Shown piece after piece: positions 10,213 to 18,712 of a stretch of 64,000 bases of DNA. The stretch lies in contig NZ_QPJK01000004.1 of assembly GCF_003337555.1 (NCBI RefSeq), forward strand, positions 1 to 64,000, in the 5' to 3' direction. Below the pieces are notes generated by a model. It made no database searches. It saw only the letters and a program-made list of their open reading frames with translations, and was not told the DNA's origin. The position numbers and the translations under genes are program-made. Source of the stretch: Pseudorhodoferax soli. Its GTDB lineage: Bacteria > Pseudomonadota > Gammaproteobacteria > Burkholderiales > Burkholderiaceae_C. The first letter of the stretch is position 1; every line of letters begins with the position of its first letter.

Positions 10213-11763
10213 TCAGCTGGCCAACGCCAGCTCCAGGGGCTTCTTGGCGCGGAAGGCCCACTTCGGCCCCAGGCGGAACGATTCCAGCTGGGTCGAGCTG
10301 GCTTCTGCGAAGAACAGGTCCTCGGTCAAGCCCAGGCGCTCGAATGCGCGGCGCTGGCGCACCGAGCGGCGACGCAGATCGCCTTCGAAGGCATTGCTGT
10401 CGCCGCGCGACTGCTCGAAAAAAGACGCCGCGCGTGCGAGGTTCTGGGCCGCTTGCTCGGTCAGCGCCGGCACCGCGCGCGGCGCGGACAGGCGGGCCTG
10501 GGTGATGAAGGGATTGCGCCCCACCAGCAGGCCCCAGGGCCGGCGGCCTTCGGCCGGGTCCACGCTGAGCGCCTCGAGCTTGGTCAAGCCGAAATCACGC
10601 GCCAGCGTCAGCCGCATCGCCAGCCAGGGATCGCTCTGGCGCAATTGCTCGATGGCGCTGCGCGCCGTCGCCTCGTCGCCGGCCACGGGCAGCACCAGAG
10701 AGTGCAGCAGCCGCCGGGCATGGGCGTCGTCCTGCGCCGCAGCGGCATGCAGCCAGCCAATGGCCTGCTCGCTCTCGGCCAGCGTGGTGGCGGCCCGCAG
10801 GGCCAGCGCGCCGAGCTTGCGCTGGGCCTCGGCCTGGCCCAGCGTGGCGGCCTTCTCGAGGAAGAAGCGGGCCAGCTGGGGGTTGGAGACCGACAGCCGG
10901 TGGTCCGAATGCATGGCATACAGATCCAGCCACGCATCGTCGCGGCCGCCGTCGGCCGCACGCAGCAGCAGCGCCACGCCCTTGCGCATGTTGCTGCCGG
11001 TGGCCAGCCGCGCCGGGCTCAGGCCGCTGTGCGTGATGCCGCACAGCGCGCGGCCGAGCAGGCAGGCCGCGTCGCGTTCACCGCGGGCAATCGCCATCTC
11101 CAAACTGGCCTCCACCTGTTCGGGCAACAGGCCACGCAACTCGCGCCCTTCGCGCTCGGCCAGCAGCACGGCGGCCACGACCAGGTCGGACAGGCCATGC
11201 GTGAGGCGCGGCGCCAGCAGCAGCGCGGCGTGGACGCAATCGAGCAGCAGATCCAGCGAGCCACCTTCGCGGGCCTGGCGTGCGGCCATGGTGGCGACCT
11301 GTGCCACATCCACGGCCGCGCTGCCGGACACGCCACGCAGCATGGCCGGCAAGGCGTCCGCCGCACGCGCCTGGCGCAGCGCCGCCACGGCCTGGCGCGC
11401 CTCCACATGGCCGCCGGTGGCAGCAGCCTCCAGCCACGACAGGCCGGCATCGACACGGCTGTGCTGCAGGCAAAGCCACACACCGAGCTTGAACTGGGCC
11501 AGCAGGCTGCCGGCTCCGGCGGCCTTGCGCAAGGCCTCGTCCTGCTGCAGTTGCAGCAGGTCCTGCAGCGGCAGGCTTTCGGCGATGGTGCGCGCCGTCT
11601 CGATGCGGTCGCGCACGCTGGGGTGGCTGAGGTATTCCATGCCGGTGGCGACATGGCGGGGGAAGCCATCGCCCCCCACCAGATAGCGGCGTCCGGCCTC
11701 GCTGCGCGCTGCGGCGTCGCCCTGGCGGGCCAGTGCCAGCAGCTGGATGTCTTGTCTGCGCAT
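10213..11763 (-). CDS. Sel1/TPR-like repeat protein of unknown function
   Basis: This 516-residue protein has no signal peptide or membrane segment. Much of it is alpha-helical and alanine/leucine rich. Weak repeats of about 36 residues resemble Sel1-like units, such as AQFKLGVWLCLQHSRVDAGL with AGLSWLEAAATGGHVEARQ, and AEAQRKLGALAL with AIGWLHAAAAQDDAHARR. Such solenoids usually bind other proteins. The C-terminal 130 residues lack repeats and end in a basic, aromatic stretch (GPKWAFRAKKPLELALAS). It is the gene directly before the DUF2325 gene on the same strand, 89 bases away. The specific role is unknown. Confidence 0.7.
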   Translation of the reverse strand: MRRQDIQLLALARQGDAAARSEAGRRYLVGGDGFPRHVATGMEYLSHPSVRDRIETARTIAESLPLQDLLQLQQDEALRKAAGAGSLLAQFKLGVWLCLQHSRVDAGLSWLEAAATGGHVEARQAVAALRQARAADALPAMLRGVSGSAAVDVAQVATMAARQAREGGSLDLLLDCVHAALLLAPRLTHGLSDLVVAAVLLAEREGRELRGLLPEQVEASLEMAIARGERDAACLLGRALCGITHSGLSPARLATGSNMRKGVALLLRAADGGRDDAWLDLYAMHSDHRLSVSNPQLARFFLEKAATLGQAEAQRKLGALALRAATTLAESEQAIGWLHAAAAQDDAHARRLLHSLVLPVAGDEATARSAIEQLRQSDPWLAMRLTLARDFGLTKLEALSVDPAEGRRPWGLLVGRNPFITQARLSAPRAVPALTEQAAQNLARAASFFEQSRGDSNAFEGDLRRRSVRQRRAFERLGLTEDLFFAEASSTQLESFRLGPKWAFRAKKPLELALAS

Positions 11764-11892
11764 GTCTTCGGCTCCTGTGTTGCGAGAGCGCTACGTTTGC
11801 AGCGCCTGGGGCACTCCTTTGCAGTGCGCCCCCCGCGGTTTGGGATGCCGGGAAGAATAAAGCTGCGAACCTGACAGCAGCATTTCTCCTAG

Positions 11893-11935
11893 ATTACATC
11901 TCTGTAATGATCAATAGTGGTAACCCGAACGTTAC
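11893..11935 (-). promoter_or_regulatory. Two adjacent inverted repeats upstream of the Sel1-like gene
   Basis: ATTACA-TCTC-TGTAAT (11893-11908) and GTAAC-CCGAAC-GTTAC (11920-11935) are both perfect dyads placed 12 bases apart in an AT-rich patch. They lie 130-172 bases before the start of the Sel1-like gene and just beyond the porin terminator. Paired dyads of this size are typical operator sites for dimeric regulators. Which regulator binds is unknown. Confidence 0.4.
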
Positions 11936-11940
11936 ACACA

Positions 11941-11977
11941 AACAACAAAAAGCCCGCCTCTCCTGGGAGAGGCGGGC
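11941..11977 (-). terminator. Rho-independent terminator of the porin gene
   Basis: A 12-base perfect stem (GCCCGCCTCTCC at 11952-11963, GGAGAGGCGGGC at 11966-11977) is followed on the minus strand by TTTTTGTTGTT (11951-11941). It is about 52 bases past the porin stop codon. The plus-strand side also has a short A-rich flank (GAAAAAG), but no plus-strand gene needs it. Confidence 0.88.
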
Positions 11978-12028
11978 GAAAAAGTCACCTTGGAGAAGCT
12001 CGCCAATCAAATGGCGAAGCGGTGAACC

Positions 12029-13069
12029 TTAGAAGGCGTGGCGCAGGCCGATGTCCAGACCCTTGGAGCTGTCGCCAGCGCCGGTCACGGAACCGTTCAG
12101 AGCGAGGCTCGATGCGTCCTTGTTCTTCAGGTAGGCGAACGTGGTGTACAGAGCAGTACGCTTGGACAGGTTGTGCACGTAGCCCAGTGCGAACTTGTCA
12201 GCGCGGACTTCGCTGTCCTTCTCGCTGGCACGGGTCCAGGAAGCGCGGATCAGGCCAGCGCCGACCGGCACGGTCGTGCCGACGGTGTACAGGCGGGTCT
12301 TGGCGCTTTCGCCCAGTGCTTCACCCTTGTCTTGGCCAACCGACACCAGCAGCTTGGCAACGCCGAAGTCGTAGGAGCCACCGAAGTTGATGTTCTTCGT
12401 GTCGACCTTCGCGCCGAGACCAGCGTCGTTGAAGTCGGTTTCGCCGTAAGCAACACCCACGCTCACCGGGCCGTTTTCGTAGCCGACGCGAACGCCGTAG
12501 CCGTTGCCGAACTGGTCGCGGTTGGCAGCGGGGCTGGCATCGCGGCCATTGCGGTAGTACTGGACTTGACCGAAGAAGCCACCCAGGGTCTTGGGCGTGA
12601 AGTACGAGACAGCGTTGCTGGTGCGGGTCTGCAGACCGTAGGTGATGCCCAGGTCTTGCGTTTCCAGGATGTTGCCAACGCCGTTGTCGCCGAAGGCGTC
12701 ATACAGGTTGTTGTAAGGTGCCGTGAAGTCGCGGCCCAGGCGGATTTCGCCCCAGCTGTCGCCCATCAGGCTGACGGTCGAACGGCGCGTGAATGCCAGC
12801 GCGTTGCTGTTCTGGCCGTTGCCGTTGTTCAGCGTGTAACCAGCTTCGAGCCAGAAGCCAGCCTTCAGGCCGCCACCCAGGTCTTCCACACCGCGGAAGC
12901 CGATGCGGCTGGTCGACAGGCCACCACTGCCCAGGCCAACGTTGTTGTCAACGCTGCCGCGGCCGACTTGGACCGTCGCGTCGGCGATGCCGAACAGCGT
13001 GACAGACGATTGGGCGTAGGAAGCGGAAGCGGCTGCTGCCAACACGGCCAGCGTTGCGATCTTTTTCAT
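12029..13069 (-). CDS. Gram-negative porin (Burkholderiales general diffusion type)
   Basis: Outer-membrane trimeric porin of 346 residues. A signal peptide MKKIATLAVLAAAASASYAQ is followed by SSVTLFGIADATVQVG, the standard first strand of betaproteobacterial porins. The middle contains GEIRLGRDFTAPYNNLYDAF and the constriction-loop region. The protein ends GLDIGLRHAF, with the C-terminal phenylalanine needed for Bam-dependent assembly. Two in-frame ATGs stand 6 bases apart (13075 and 13069); the second is better spaced from AAGG. A structured leader precedes it and a strong terminator follows, as expected for a highly expressed single gene. Confidence 0.94.
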   Translation of the reverse strand: MKKIATLAVLAAAASASYAQSSVTLFGIADATVQVGRGSVDNNVGLGSGGLSTSRIGFRGVEDLGGGLKAGFWLEAGYTLNNGNGQNSNALAFTRRSTVSLMGDSWGEIRLGRDFTAPYNNLYDAFGDNGVGNILETQDLGITYGLQTRTSNAVSYFTPKTLGGFFGQVQYYRNGRDASPAANRDQFGNGYGVRVGYENGPVSVGVAYGETDFNDAGLGAKVDTKNINFGGSYDFGVAKLLVSVGQDKGEALGESAKTRLYTVGTTVPVGAGLIRASWTRASEKDSEVRADKFALGYVHNLSKRTALYTTFAYLKNKDASSLALNGSVTGAGDSSKGLDIGLRHAF

Positions 13070-13100
13070 GGTCATCCTTGAGTGAGGTTTAGCGTGATCG

Positions 13101-13211
13101 GGTCATGTCCCGCGACTCTTCGCAGAGAACATGACCGTGAGCGTAGGGACCGGCAGTGCGCGCCGACAGGCCCGGTGTCGCAAAACCGGGGGGGTCGTTC
13201 GCAAGACCCCC
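13101..13211 (-). promoter_or_regulatory. Structured leader region upstream of the porin gene
   Basis: Three stem-loops can be drawn in the region before the porin start. GGTCATGT (13101-13108) pairs with ACATGACC (13129-13136) and holds an inner GCGA/TCGC pair. CCCGGT (13171-13176) pairs with ACCGGG (13185-13190). GGGGGTC (13190-13196) pairs with GACCCCC (13205-13211). The last two touch at base 13190. The remaining sequence from 13212 to 13431 shows no gene and must hold the promoters of the porin (minus) and the response regulator (plus). Function as mRNA leader or operator is inferred. Confidence 0.4.
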
Positions 13212-13431
13212 ACACTTTTGGCCCAAGCTGTTCCTCAGCCACCACACAACGCCATGGCACCGCTGCCGGCGCGCCACGGTCACCAAAACCCCCTTGTCTA
13301 TTTCCAGTTCGGCAACAGTGCGTTGCCGTCACCCGTCTTGATGGCGTCAGAACCGACGCCTACAGTCCTGTCATCTCCCGGTAAGGTTGGGCGCGACGTT
13401 GCAGTTGCCTCGGCCGAGGACTGTATTGACC

Positions 13432-14109
13432 ATGCGCCTGCTTTCGATCGAAGACGAACCCACCACGGCCGCCTACCTGCACAAGGGGCTGACCGAACAC
13501 GGCCATGTGGTCGATACCGCCCAGGACGGCATCGAAGGCCTGCACCTGGCCACCTCGGGCCGCTACGACCTGATCCTGCTGGATGTCAGCCTGCCCGGCG
13601 CCAATGGCTGGCAGGTGCTGGAAAGCCTGCGCGCGCGCCAGCACACACCTGTGTTCATGCTCAGTGGCCACGACCAGGTCGAAGACCGCGTGCGCGGTCT
13701 GCAGCTGGGCGCCGACGATTACCTCGTCAAGCCCTTCGCCTTCGCCGAACTGCTGGCCCGCATCCAGGTGGTGGCGCGCCGGGCCGCGCAGCCGGCCACC
13801 CCCTCGGTGGTGCAGGTGGCCGACCTGGAAGTGGACAGCGCGCGCCGCCTCGTGCGCCGTGCGGGCAAGCACCTCGCCCTGACCACCAAGGAGTTTGCGC
13901 TGCTGGACTACCTGGCGCGCCACCTGGGCCAGGTGGTTTCGCGCACGCTGATCGCCGAGAACTGCTGGGACATGCATTTCGACAGCGACACCAATGTGAT
14001 CGACGTGGCCGTGCGGCGCCTGCGCGCCAAGGTCGACGACCCGTTCGTGGAAAAGCTCATCCACACCATCCGGGGCGTCGGCTATGTCCTCGATTCCCGT
14101 CCTGCCTGA
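13432..14109 (+). CDS. OmpR-family response regulator (CusR/CopR-like)
   Basis: This 225-residue regulator has a receiver domain (1-115) with acidic pocket Glu7/Asp8, phospho-acceptor Asp51 in LILLDVSLPGANGW and the conserved lysine in LVKPF. A winged-helix DNA-binding domain follows (130-225), including VDVAVRRLRAKVDD and IHTIRGVGYVLD. The LTTKEFALLDYLARH and ENCWDMHFDSDTNVIDVA segments are close to heavy-metal regulators of the CusR/CopR group. It overlaps its kinase gene by 26 bases, so the pair is translationally coupled. The signal is inferred to be metal ions or envelope stress; no metal-efflux genes are in the window. Confidence 0.9.
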   Translation: MRLLSIEDEPTTAAYLHKGLTEHGHVVDTAQDGIEGLHLATSGRYDLILLDVSLPGANGWQVLESLRARQHTPVFMLSGHDQVEDRVRGLQLGADDYLVKPFAFAELLARIQVVARRAAQPATPSVVQVADLEVDSARRLVRRAGKHLALTTKEFALLDYLARHLGQVVSRTLIAENCWDMHFDSDTNVIDVAVRRLRAKVDDPFVEKLIHTIRGVGYVLDSRPA

Positions 14110-15259
14110 AGTCCCCCCGCCGCAGCCCCCGGGGCACGGGCTGCCGCTGCGCAATTCGATGGCGGTGCAGATCGCGCTGGCGATCTCGCTCGCCACCGTG
14201 CTGCTGATGCTGGTGGGCTGCTGGATGGTCGGGCGCCTGCTGGAGCACGAGTTCACCGCCCTGCCCATGGCCATCCCCGAGCAGCAGCGCGATGCCTTCA
14301 TCGAGCGCGCCTGGCGCGTGATGTTCTGGACGCTGGCAGCCGGCGCCCTGGCCACCAGCCTGCTGGCCTGGTGCATCACGCGGCGCATCCTGACCTCGGT
14401 GCGGCAACTGGGCGACACAGCCAACCGCATCGGCGCCCAGGCGCTGGGAGAACGCCTGCCCGCCGATGCCGTACCGGCCGAGCTGGCGCCAGTGGCCCAG
14501 GCCTTCAACGGCATGCTGGACCGGCTGCAGGACGCGTTCTCGCGCCTGTCGGGCTTCTCGTCCGACCTCGCGCACGACCTGCGCGCCCCCATCCACCGCC
14601 TGCTGACGGCCACGCAGGTCACCTTGTCGCAACCGCGCAGCGCCGACGAATACCGTGCCGTGCTGGAGGACGCGGTGACCGACTACGAACGCATCGGCCG
14701 CCTGATCGAGAACATCCTGTTCCTCGCCCGCGCCGACCATGCCCAGACGCTGCTCAAGGCGGACTGGCAGAGCATGCGCGAGCGCCTGACCGGCATGGTG
14801 GAGTTCTTCGAACTGCTGGCCGAAGACCGTGGGCTCGCGCTCGCGCTGGACGTGCAGCCCGGGCTGCGCGCCTGGGCCGACGAAGTGCTGTTCGCCCGCG
14901 CGGTGGGCAACCTGCTGACCAATGCGCTGCGCCATGCGCGGCCGGGCAGCACGGTGGTGGTGTCAGCCCATGCCATGGCACCCGGTTTCGCCCGCATCAC
15001 CGTGGCCAACGAAGGCGACCCCATCGACCCGGCGCACCAGGCCGACATCTTCCAGCGGCGCTACCGCATCGAGAGCCCGGCCGCGGAGACGGGCTCAGGC
15101 CTGGGGCTGGCCATCGTCAAGAGCGTGATGGACCTGCACCATGGCCGCGTCGGCGTGCGCAGCGCGCCAGGCCTGCCGACCGCGTTCACGCTGGACTTCC
15201 CGCCGCCGGCACGGCGGCGTGTGGACTTCAGACCGGCGGCGCGCCGATCTGCTCGGTGA
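14084..15259 (+). CDS. Sensor histidine kinase (CusS-like)
   Basis: Membrane kinase of 391 residues. The two transmembrane helices (about 27-49 and 80-98) enclose an unusually short periplasmic stretch of about 30 residues. HAMP and the dimerisation domain follow, with the H box SSDLAHDLRAPIH (phospho-His164), an N box NLLTNALRHARPG and a G box GSGLGLAIVKSVMDLHHG. The F-box region VANEGDPIDPAHQADIFQR matches CusS-type kinases. The short sensor loop means it may detect its signal in the membrane. Its last 32 bases overlap the 3' end of the convergent GST gene. Confidence 0.9.
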   Translation: MSSIPVLPEVPPPQPPGHGLPLRNSMAVQIALAISLATVLLMLVGCWMVGRLLEHEFTALPMAIPEQQRDAFIERAWRVMFWTLAAGALATSLLAWCITRRILTSVRQLGDTANRIGAQALGERLPADAVPAELAPVAQAFNGMLDRLQDAFSRLSGFSSDLAHDLRAPIHRLLTATQVTLSQPRSADEYRAVLEDAVTDYERIGRLIENILFLARADHAQTLLKADWQSMRERLTGMVEFFELLAEDRGLALALDVQPGLRAWADEVLFARAVGNLLTNALRHARPGSTVVVSAHAMAPGFARITVANEGDPIDPAHQADIFQRRYRIESPAAETGSGLGLAIVKSVMDLHHGRVGVRSAPGLPTAFTLDFPPPARRRVDFRPAARRSAR

Positions 15260-15875
15260 CATAGGCGCGCTGCACGGCGGGCCGCGCCAGCACGCGCTGC
15301 AGGTAGGGGCCCAGCTGCGGCAGTTCGCGCGCCGGCCGGCCGAAATGCCGGGTCCAGCGCGCCAGCATCAGCGTGTACGGGTCGAGCGCCGTGAAGCGCT
15401 CGCCCAGCAGCCAGGGGCCGCCATGGCGTGCCAGTTCCTGGTCCAGCAGTTCGAGCAGCTGGCCGGCACGCGCCTCGGCGCGCGCCTTCACCGTGGTGGC
15501 GCCGTGCACATGGTCTGGCGACGCCCAGCGTTCGGGGTAGAAATACAGGCCCAGCGTGGCATGCAGCGTGTTGCTCAGCCACAGCATCCACTTGTAGTAG
15601 TGCGCCCGCTCGGCCGAGCCCAGCGGCGGCGCCAGGCCCGCGGCCGGGTGCGTGTCGGCCAGGTGCAGCAGGATGGCCGCCGTCTCGTACAGCACGGTGT
15701 CGCCGTCCACCAGCACCGGGATCAGGCCGTTGGGATTGAGCCGCAGGTAGGCCTCGGACTTGTGCGCCTGGTTGGCGCGGTCCACCAGCAGCAGCTCGAA
15801 CGGCACGCCCAGCTCTTGCAGCAGCATGTGCGGCGCCATGCTGGCGTCGGTCGGGTGGTAGTGCAGCTGCAGCAT
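15228..15875 (-). CDS. Glutathione S-transferase family protein
   Basis: This 215-residue protein has an N-terminal thioredoxin-fold domain with LQLHYHPTDASMAPHMLLQE and the glutathione-binding segment NPNGLIPVLVDGDTVLYETAAIL (Glu-Thr in place of the usual Glu-Ser). A helical C-terminal domain contains LGERFTALDPYTLMLARWTRH. It catalyses conjugation or glutathione-dependent reduction of unknown electrophiles. The gene is last in a minus-strand group after RidA, amidohydrolase and dienelactone-hydrolase genes, with small gaps. That grouping suggests a small-molecule detoxification or catabolic set. The 3' ends of this gene and the kinase overlap. Confidence 0.9.
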   Translation of the reverse strand: MLQLHYHPTDASMAPHMLLQELGVPFELLLVDRANQAHKSEAYLRLNPNGLIPVLVDGDTVLYETAAILLHLADTHPAAGLAPPLGSAERAHYYKWMLWLSNTLHATLGLYFYPERWASPDHVHGATTVKARAEARAGQLLELLDQELARHGGPWLLGERFTALDPYTLMLARWTRHFGRPARELPQLGPYLQRVLARPAVQRAYVTEQIGAPPV

Positions 15876-15898
15876 GGCGAGCGCTCTGGTGCAGTGGC

Positions 15899-16246
15899 TT
15901 ACTTGGCGGCCGTCACCATGATCTCGACCAGCAGGCGCGGATCGGCCAGCTTGGACTCGACGCAGGCGCGCACCGGCAGGTTCTTGGGGTCGACCCAGGC
16001 CGACCAGACCTCGTTCATGGCCGCGCGGTTGCCGATGTCGGTCAGCCAGATCTGGGCCGAGAGGATGCGCGACTTGTCGCTGCCGCAGCGCGCCAGCAGC
16101 GCATCGATGCGTTGGAGGATCTGCTGCGTCTGGCCCTTGACGTCGGCGCTCGGGTCGTCGGCGACGATGCCGGCCAGGTAGACCGTGTTGCCGTGCTCGA
16201 CGGCGTTGGACAGGATGGGCGTGGGCTCGTGGCGCTGGATGGTCAT
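15899..16246 (-). CDS. RidA family (YjgF/YER057c/UK114) protein
   Basis: This 115-residue protein starts MTIQRHEPTPILSNAVEHGN. It has the family elements VYLAGIVADDPSADVKGQTQQ, AQIWLTDI and the C-terminal VESKLADPRLLVEIMVTAA. RidA hydrolyses reactive enamine/imine intermediates; the arginine that orients the substrate carboxylate in true RidA (usually PVRACVEV...) is seen here as LPVRACVESKL. The upstream ATG at 16303 was rejected because the alignment starts at 16246. It lies 19 bases after the amidohydrolase gene and 23 bases before the GST gene. Confidence 0.88.
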   Translation of the reverse strand: MTIQRHEPTPILSNAVEHGNTVYLAGIVADDPSADVKGQTQQILQRIDALLARCGSDKSRILSAQIWLTDIGNRAAMNEVWSAWVDPKNLPVRACVESKLADPRLLVEIMVTAAK

Positions 16247-16265
16247 GGTGGTTTTCTCCAAGGTG

Positions 16266-17138
16266 TCAGGGTGGTGTCGCAACACCGAACAGTTCGGCCG
16301 CATTGTCCCAGGCGATGCGCCGGGCCAGCGGCTCCGGCAGCGCGCCCAGCCAGCGGCGGTAGTCCTGCATGAGCAGGTCGTAGGCGCTCCAGCGCTGGTT
16401 GACCCAGGTGTCCGAGCCGATCACGAAGCGCGTGGGGTGCTTGCGCAGCAGCGCATCCCATTCGGGACACAGCATGCCGTTGTCGCAGGCAAGGCCCGGG
16501 CGGTAAGACAGTTCGCCGATGAGGCGCGGATAGCGCTCCAGCATGGCCTGCACGCGCGCCACGGGGGCGCCGCCGATGCCGGTGTGGGCCCAGACCAGCC
16601 GTGCGCCGGGCGCGTGGGCCATGAGCTTGTCCACGGCCACGTCGTCCACATGGGCCAGCACCGCCAGGCCATGCTTCTCGGCGAACTGCATGAGCTGGCG
16701 CGCCACCGGCTCGTCGGCGTTGGCGCTGTCGTAGAGATGGAACTCGCCGATGCCGCGGTACGGCCCGCCCTGCGTGCCGCGTGCGAACTCATCCTCGACC
16801 ATCGCGTAGATGCTGGGGTCGCGGAACCAGTTCGTGTAGTCGTCGCGGTTGCGGTACAGGCGGATGAAGGGCACCACGGCCACGCCGGCCGCACGCGTGG
16901 CCGGGCTCGCGGCCAGCAGCTTGGTGCCGTCGTTGGTGCGCGAATTGGCAACGATGGCCCGCACGCCGTTGCGCTGCATGCGCGCCAGCACGTCGGCCAG
17001 CGGATGCGGGCCCTGCGCGCCGTTCCAGGCCTCGACGTTGTAGTGCAGGTGCGTGTCGAACAGCGGGCCGGCGTAGTCGGCCGCCAGCGCGGGAAGCGCC
17101 AGCAGCCACACCACGCTCGCCAGCAGCCGGCTGCGCAT
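16266..17138 (-). CDS. Exported amidohydrolase (TIM-barrel metal hydrolase)
   Basis: This 290-residue protein has a signal peptide ([20 protein letters not shown]) and then the metal-binding FDTHLHYN of the amidohydrolase superfamily (PF04909-like). Further ligands are likely His in [19 protein letters not shown] and [11 protein letters not shown], and Asp in [13 protein letters not shown]. The C-terminal [14 protein letters not shown] is the normal superfamily ending. Export to the periplasm is unusual for this group, most of which are cytosolic. It begins 2 bases after the dienelactone-hydrolase stop, so the two are coupled. Substrate is unknown. Confidence 0.85.
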   Translation of the reverse strand: MRSRLLASVVWLLALPALAADYAGPLFDTHLHYNVEAWNGAQGPHPLADVLARMQRNGVRAIVANSRTNDGTKLLAASPATRAAGVAVVPFIRLYRNRDDYTNWFRDPSIYAMVEDEFARGTQGGPYRGIGEFHLYDSANADEPVARQLMQFAEKHGLAVLAHVDDVAVDKLMAHAPGARLVWAHTGIGGAPVARVQAMLERYPRLIGELSYRPGLACDNGMLCPEWDALLRKHPTRFVIGSDTWVNQRWSAYDLLMQDYRRWLGALPEPLARRIAWDNAAELFGVATPP

Positions 17139-17140
17139 CG

Positions 17141-17830
17141 TCAGCCGACGTGCTTGGCGAAGAAGGCCAGCGTGCGCTCCAGCGCCAGCTTGGCCGCGGC
17201 CGCGTCGTAGGAGCCGCGCTGGTCGCAGTTGAAGCCGTGGTCGGCCGCGTACACATGCACTTCCACCTCGGGGTGTGCCTTCTTGAAGGCTTCCACGGTG
17301 TCCACCGGAATCCAGTGGTCGCGCTCGCCGAAGTGCGCGAGCACCGGCACCTTCGGCGCGCGCGCCACCTCGGCCTCGGTCGTCACGCCGCCGCCGTAGT
17401 AGGGCACGGCGGCGGCCAGGCCATTCAACTCCGCCGCGCTGCGCCAGGTCAGCAGGCCGCCCCAGCAGAAGCCGACGATGCCGACCTTCTTGCCACTTTC
17501 CTTGCCAGCATGGTCGATGGCGGCCTGGATGTCGGCCAGCACGCCGGGTGCTGGCAGCTCCTCCACGGCGGTCTTGAGCGCGAAGCCGGCCTGCATGTCC
17601 TCGTTGGTGTAGCCCAGATCCACACCCTGCTTGACGCGGTGGAAGGTGGACGGTGCGACCGCCAGGTAGCCCTGGGCCGCGTAGCCATCGGCCACGCTGC
17701 GGATGTGCGAGTTGACGCCAAAGATCTCCTGCAGCACCACGATGGCGCCCTTGGGCGCGCCGGCCGGCTGGGCCACGTAGGCGGGAAAGCTGAAACCGTC
17801 TGCAGACTTCAGGTCGATGAACTGGCCCAT
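17141..17830 (-). CDS. Dienelactone hydrolase family protein
   Basis: This 229-residue hydrolase begins [20 protein letters not shown]. It has [20 protein letters not shown], in which the glutamate contacts the nucleophile in true dienelactone hydrolases. The nucleophile is a cysteine in [13 protein letters not shown], with acid and histidine in [12 protein letters not shown] and [14 protein letters not shown]. These match the carboxymethylenebutenolidase catalytic triad Cys-Asp-His. The enzymes open dienelactones from haloaromatic degradation, although many homologues act elsewhere. The start at 17830 fits the family; the frame continues to 17899 without similarity. First gene of the four-gene minus-strand group. 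Confidence 0.9.
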   Translation of the reverse strand: MGQFIDLKSADGFSFPAYVAQPAGAPKGAIVVLQEIFGVNSHIRSVADGYAAQGYLAVAPSTFHRVKQGVDLGYTNEDMQAGFALKTAVEELPAPGVLADIQAAIDHAGKESGKKVGIVGFCWGGLLTWRSAAELNGLAAAVPYYGGGVTTEAEVARAPKVPVLAHFGERDHWIPVDTVEAFKKAHPEVEVHVYAADHGFNCDQRGSYDAAAAKLALERTLAFFAKHVG

Positions 17831-17965
17831 GGTGCGATGCTCCTTCGTTGCGTGTTGGCGAAACGGGCGGTTGTAGCAGGAATCCACTTGCCCCTCCACC
17901 GCACGCCGTCTTGGGGGTGACGCGCACTACCATCCGCCCTCCCCCATTGCATGGAGACACACCGC

Positions 17966-18712
17966 ATGGACAAGATCGCACTCGTCACCGGCGGCAGCCG
18001 CGGCATCGGTGCCGCCACCGCGCTGCTGGCGGCCCGCCAGGGCTGGGCCGTGGCCGTGAACTACACGCACAACGCACAGGCCGCGCAGGGCGTGGTGCGC
18101 CAGATCACGGACCAGGGTGGCCGCGCCATCGCCGTGCAGGCCGATGTGGCGGACGAGGCCCAGGTGCTGCGCATGTTCGAAGAGGTCGACGCCCAGCTCG
18201 GCCGGCTCACGGCCCTCGTCAACAATGCCGGCATCGTCGACACCAGCCAGCGCCTGGACCAGATGGACGTGGCGCGCTGGCGCCGCATGTTCGATGTCAA
18301 CCTGATCGGCTGCCTGCTCTGCGCGCGCGAGGCCGTGCGCCGCATGAGCACGCGCCATGGCGGCAGCGGCGGCTCCATCGTCAACATGTCCAGCGCGGCA
18401 TCGCGCCTGGGCGGCGCCGGCCAGTACGTGGACTACGCCGCCAGCAAGGGCGCGCTCGACAGCTTCACCATCGGCCTGGCCAAGGAGGTGGCGGCCGAGG
18501 GCATCCGCGTGAACGCCGTGCGGCCCGGCCTGATCGAAACCGACATCCACGCCTCGGGCGGCCAGCCCGACCGCGTCCAGCAGCTGGCCCACCAGGTGCC
18601 GATGCAGCGCGGCGGCAGCGCCGACGAGGTGGCCGAGGCCACCGTCTGGCTCATGGGCGAAGGCGCCAGCTACACCACCATGAGCTTCCTGGACGTCTCG
18701 GGCGGGCGCTGA
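17966..18712 (+). CDS. SDR-family oxidoreductase
   Basis: Classical short-chain dehydrogenase/reductase of 248 residues. The cofactor motif TGGSRGIG is at the N-terminus, NNAG follows at mid-protein, and the catalytic Ser...Tyr-x-x-x-Lys appears in [11 protein letters not shown] with [12 protein letters not shown]. The C-terminal [15 protein letters not shown] is typical of FabG-like and glucose-dehydrogenase-like members. NVNYTHN after the first strand suggests NADP(H) preference but is not decisive. The ATG at 17966 follows GGAGAC and was preferred to the ATG at 17951. It is divergent from the dienelactone-hydrolase group and converges, without a spacer, on the Mpo1-like gene. Confidence 0.92.
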   Translation: MDKIALVTGGSRGIGAATALLAARQGWAVAVNYTHNAQAAQGVVRQITDQGGRAIAVQADVADEAQVLRMFEEVDAQLGRLTALVNNAGIVDTSQRLDQMDVARWRRMFDVNLIGCLLCAREAVRRMSTRHGGSGGSIVNMSSAASRLGGAGQYVDYAASKGALDSFTIGLAKEVAAEGIRVNAVRPGLIETDIHASGGQPDRVQQLAHQVPMQRGGSADEVAEATVWLMGEGASYTTMSFLDVSGGR

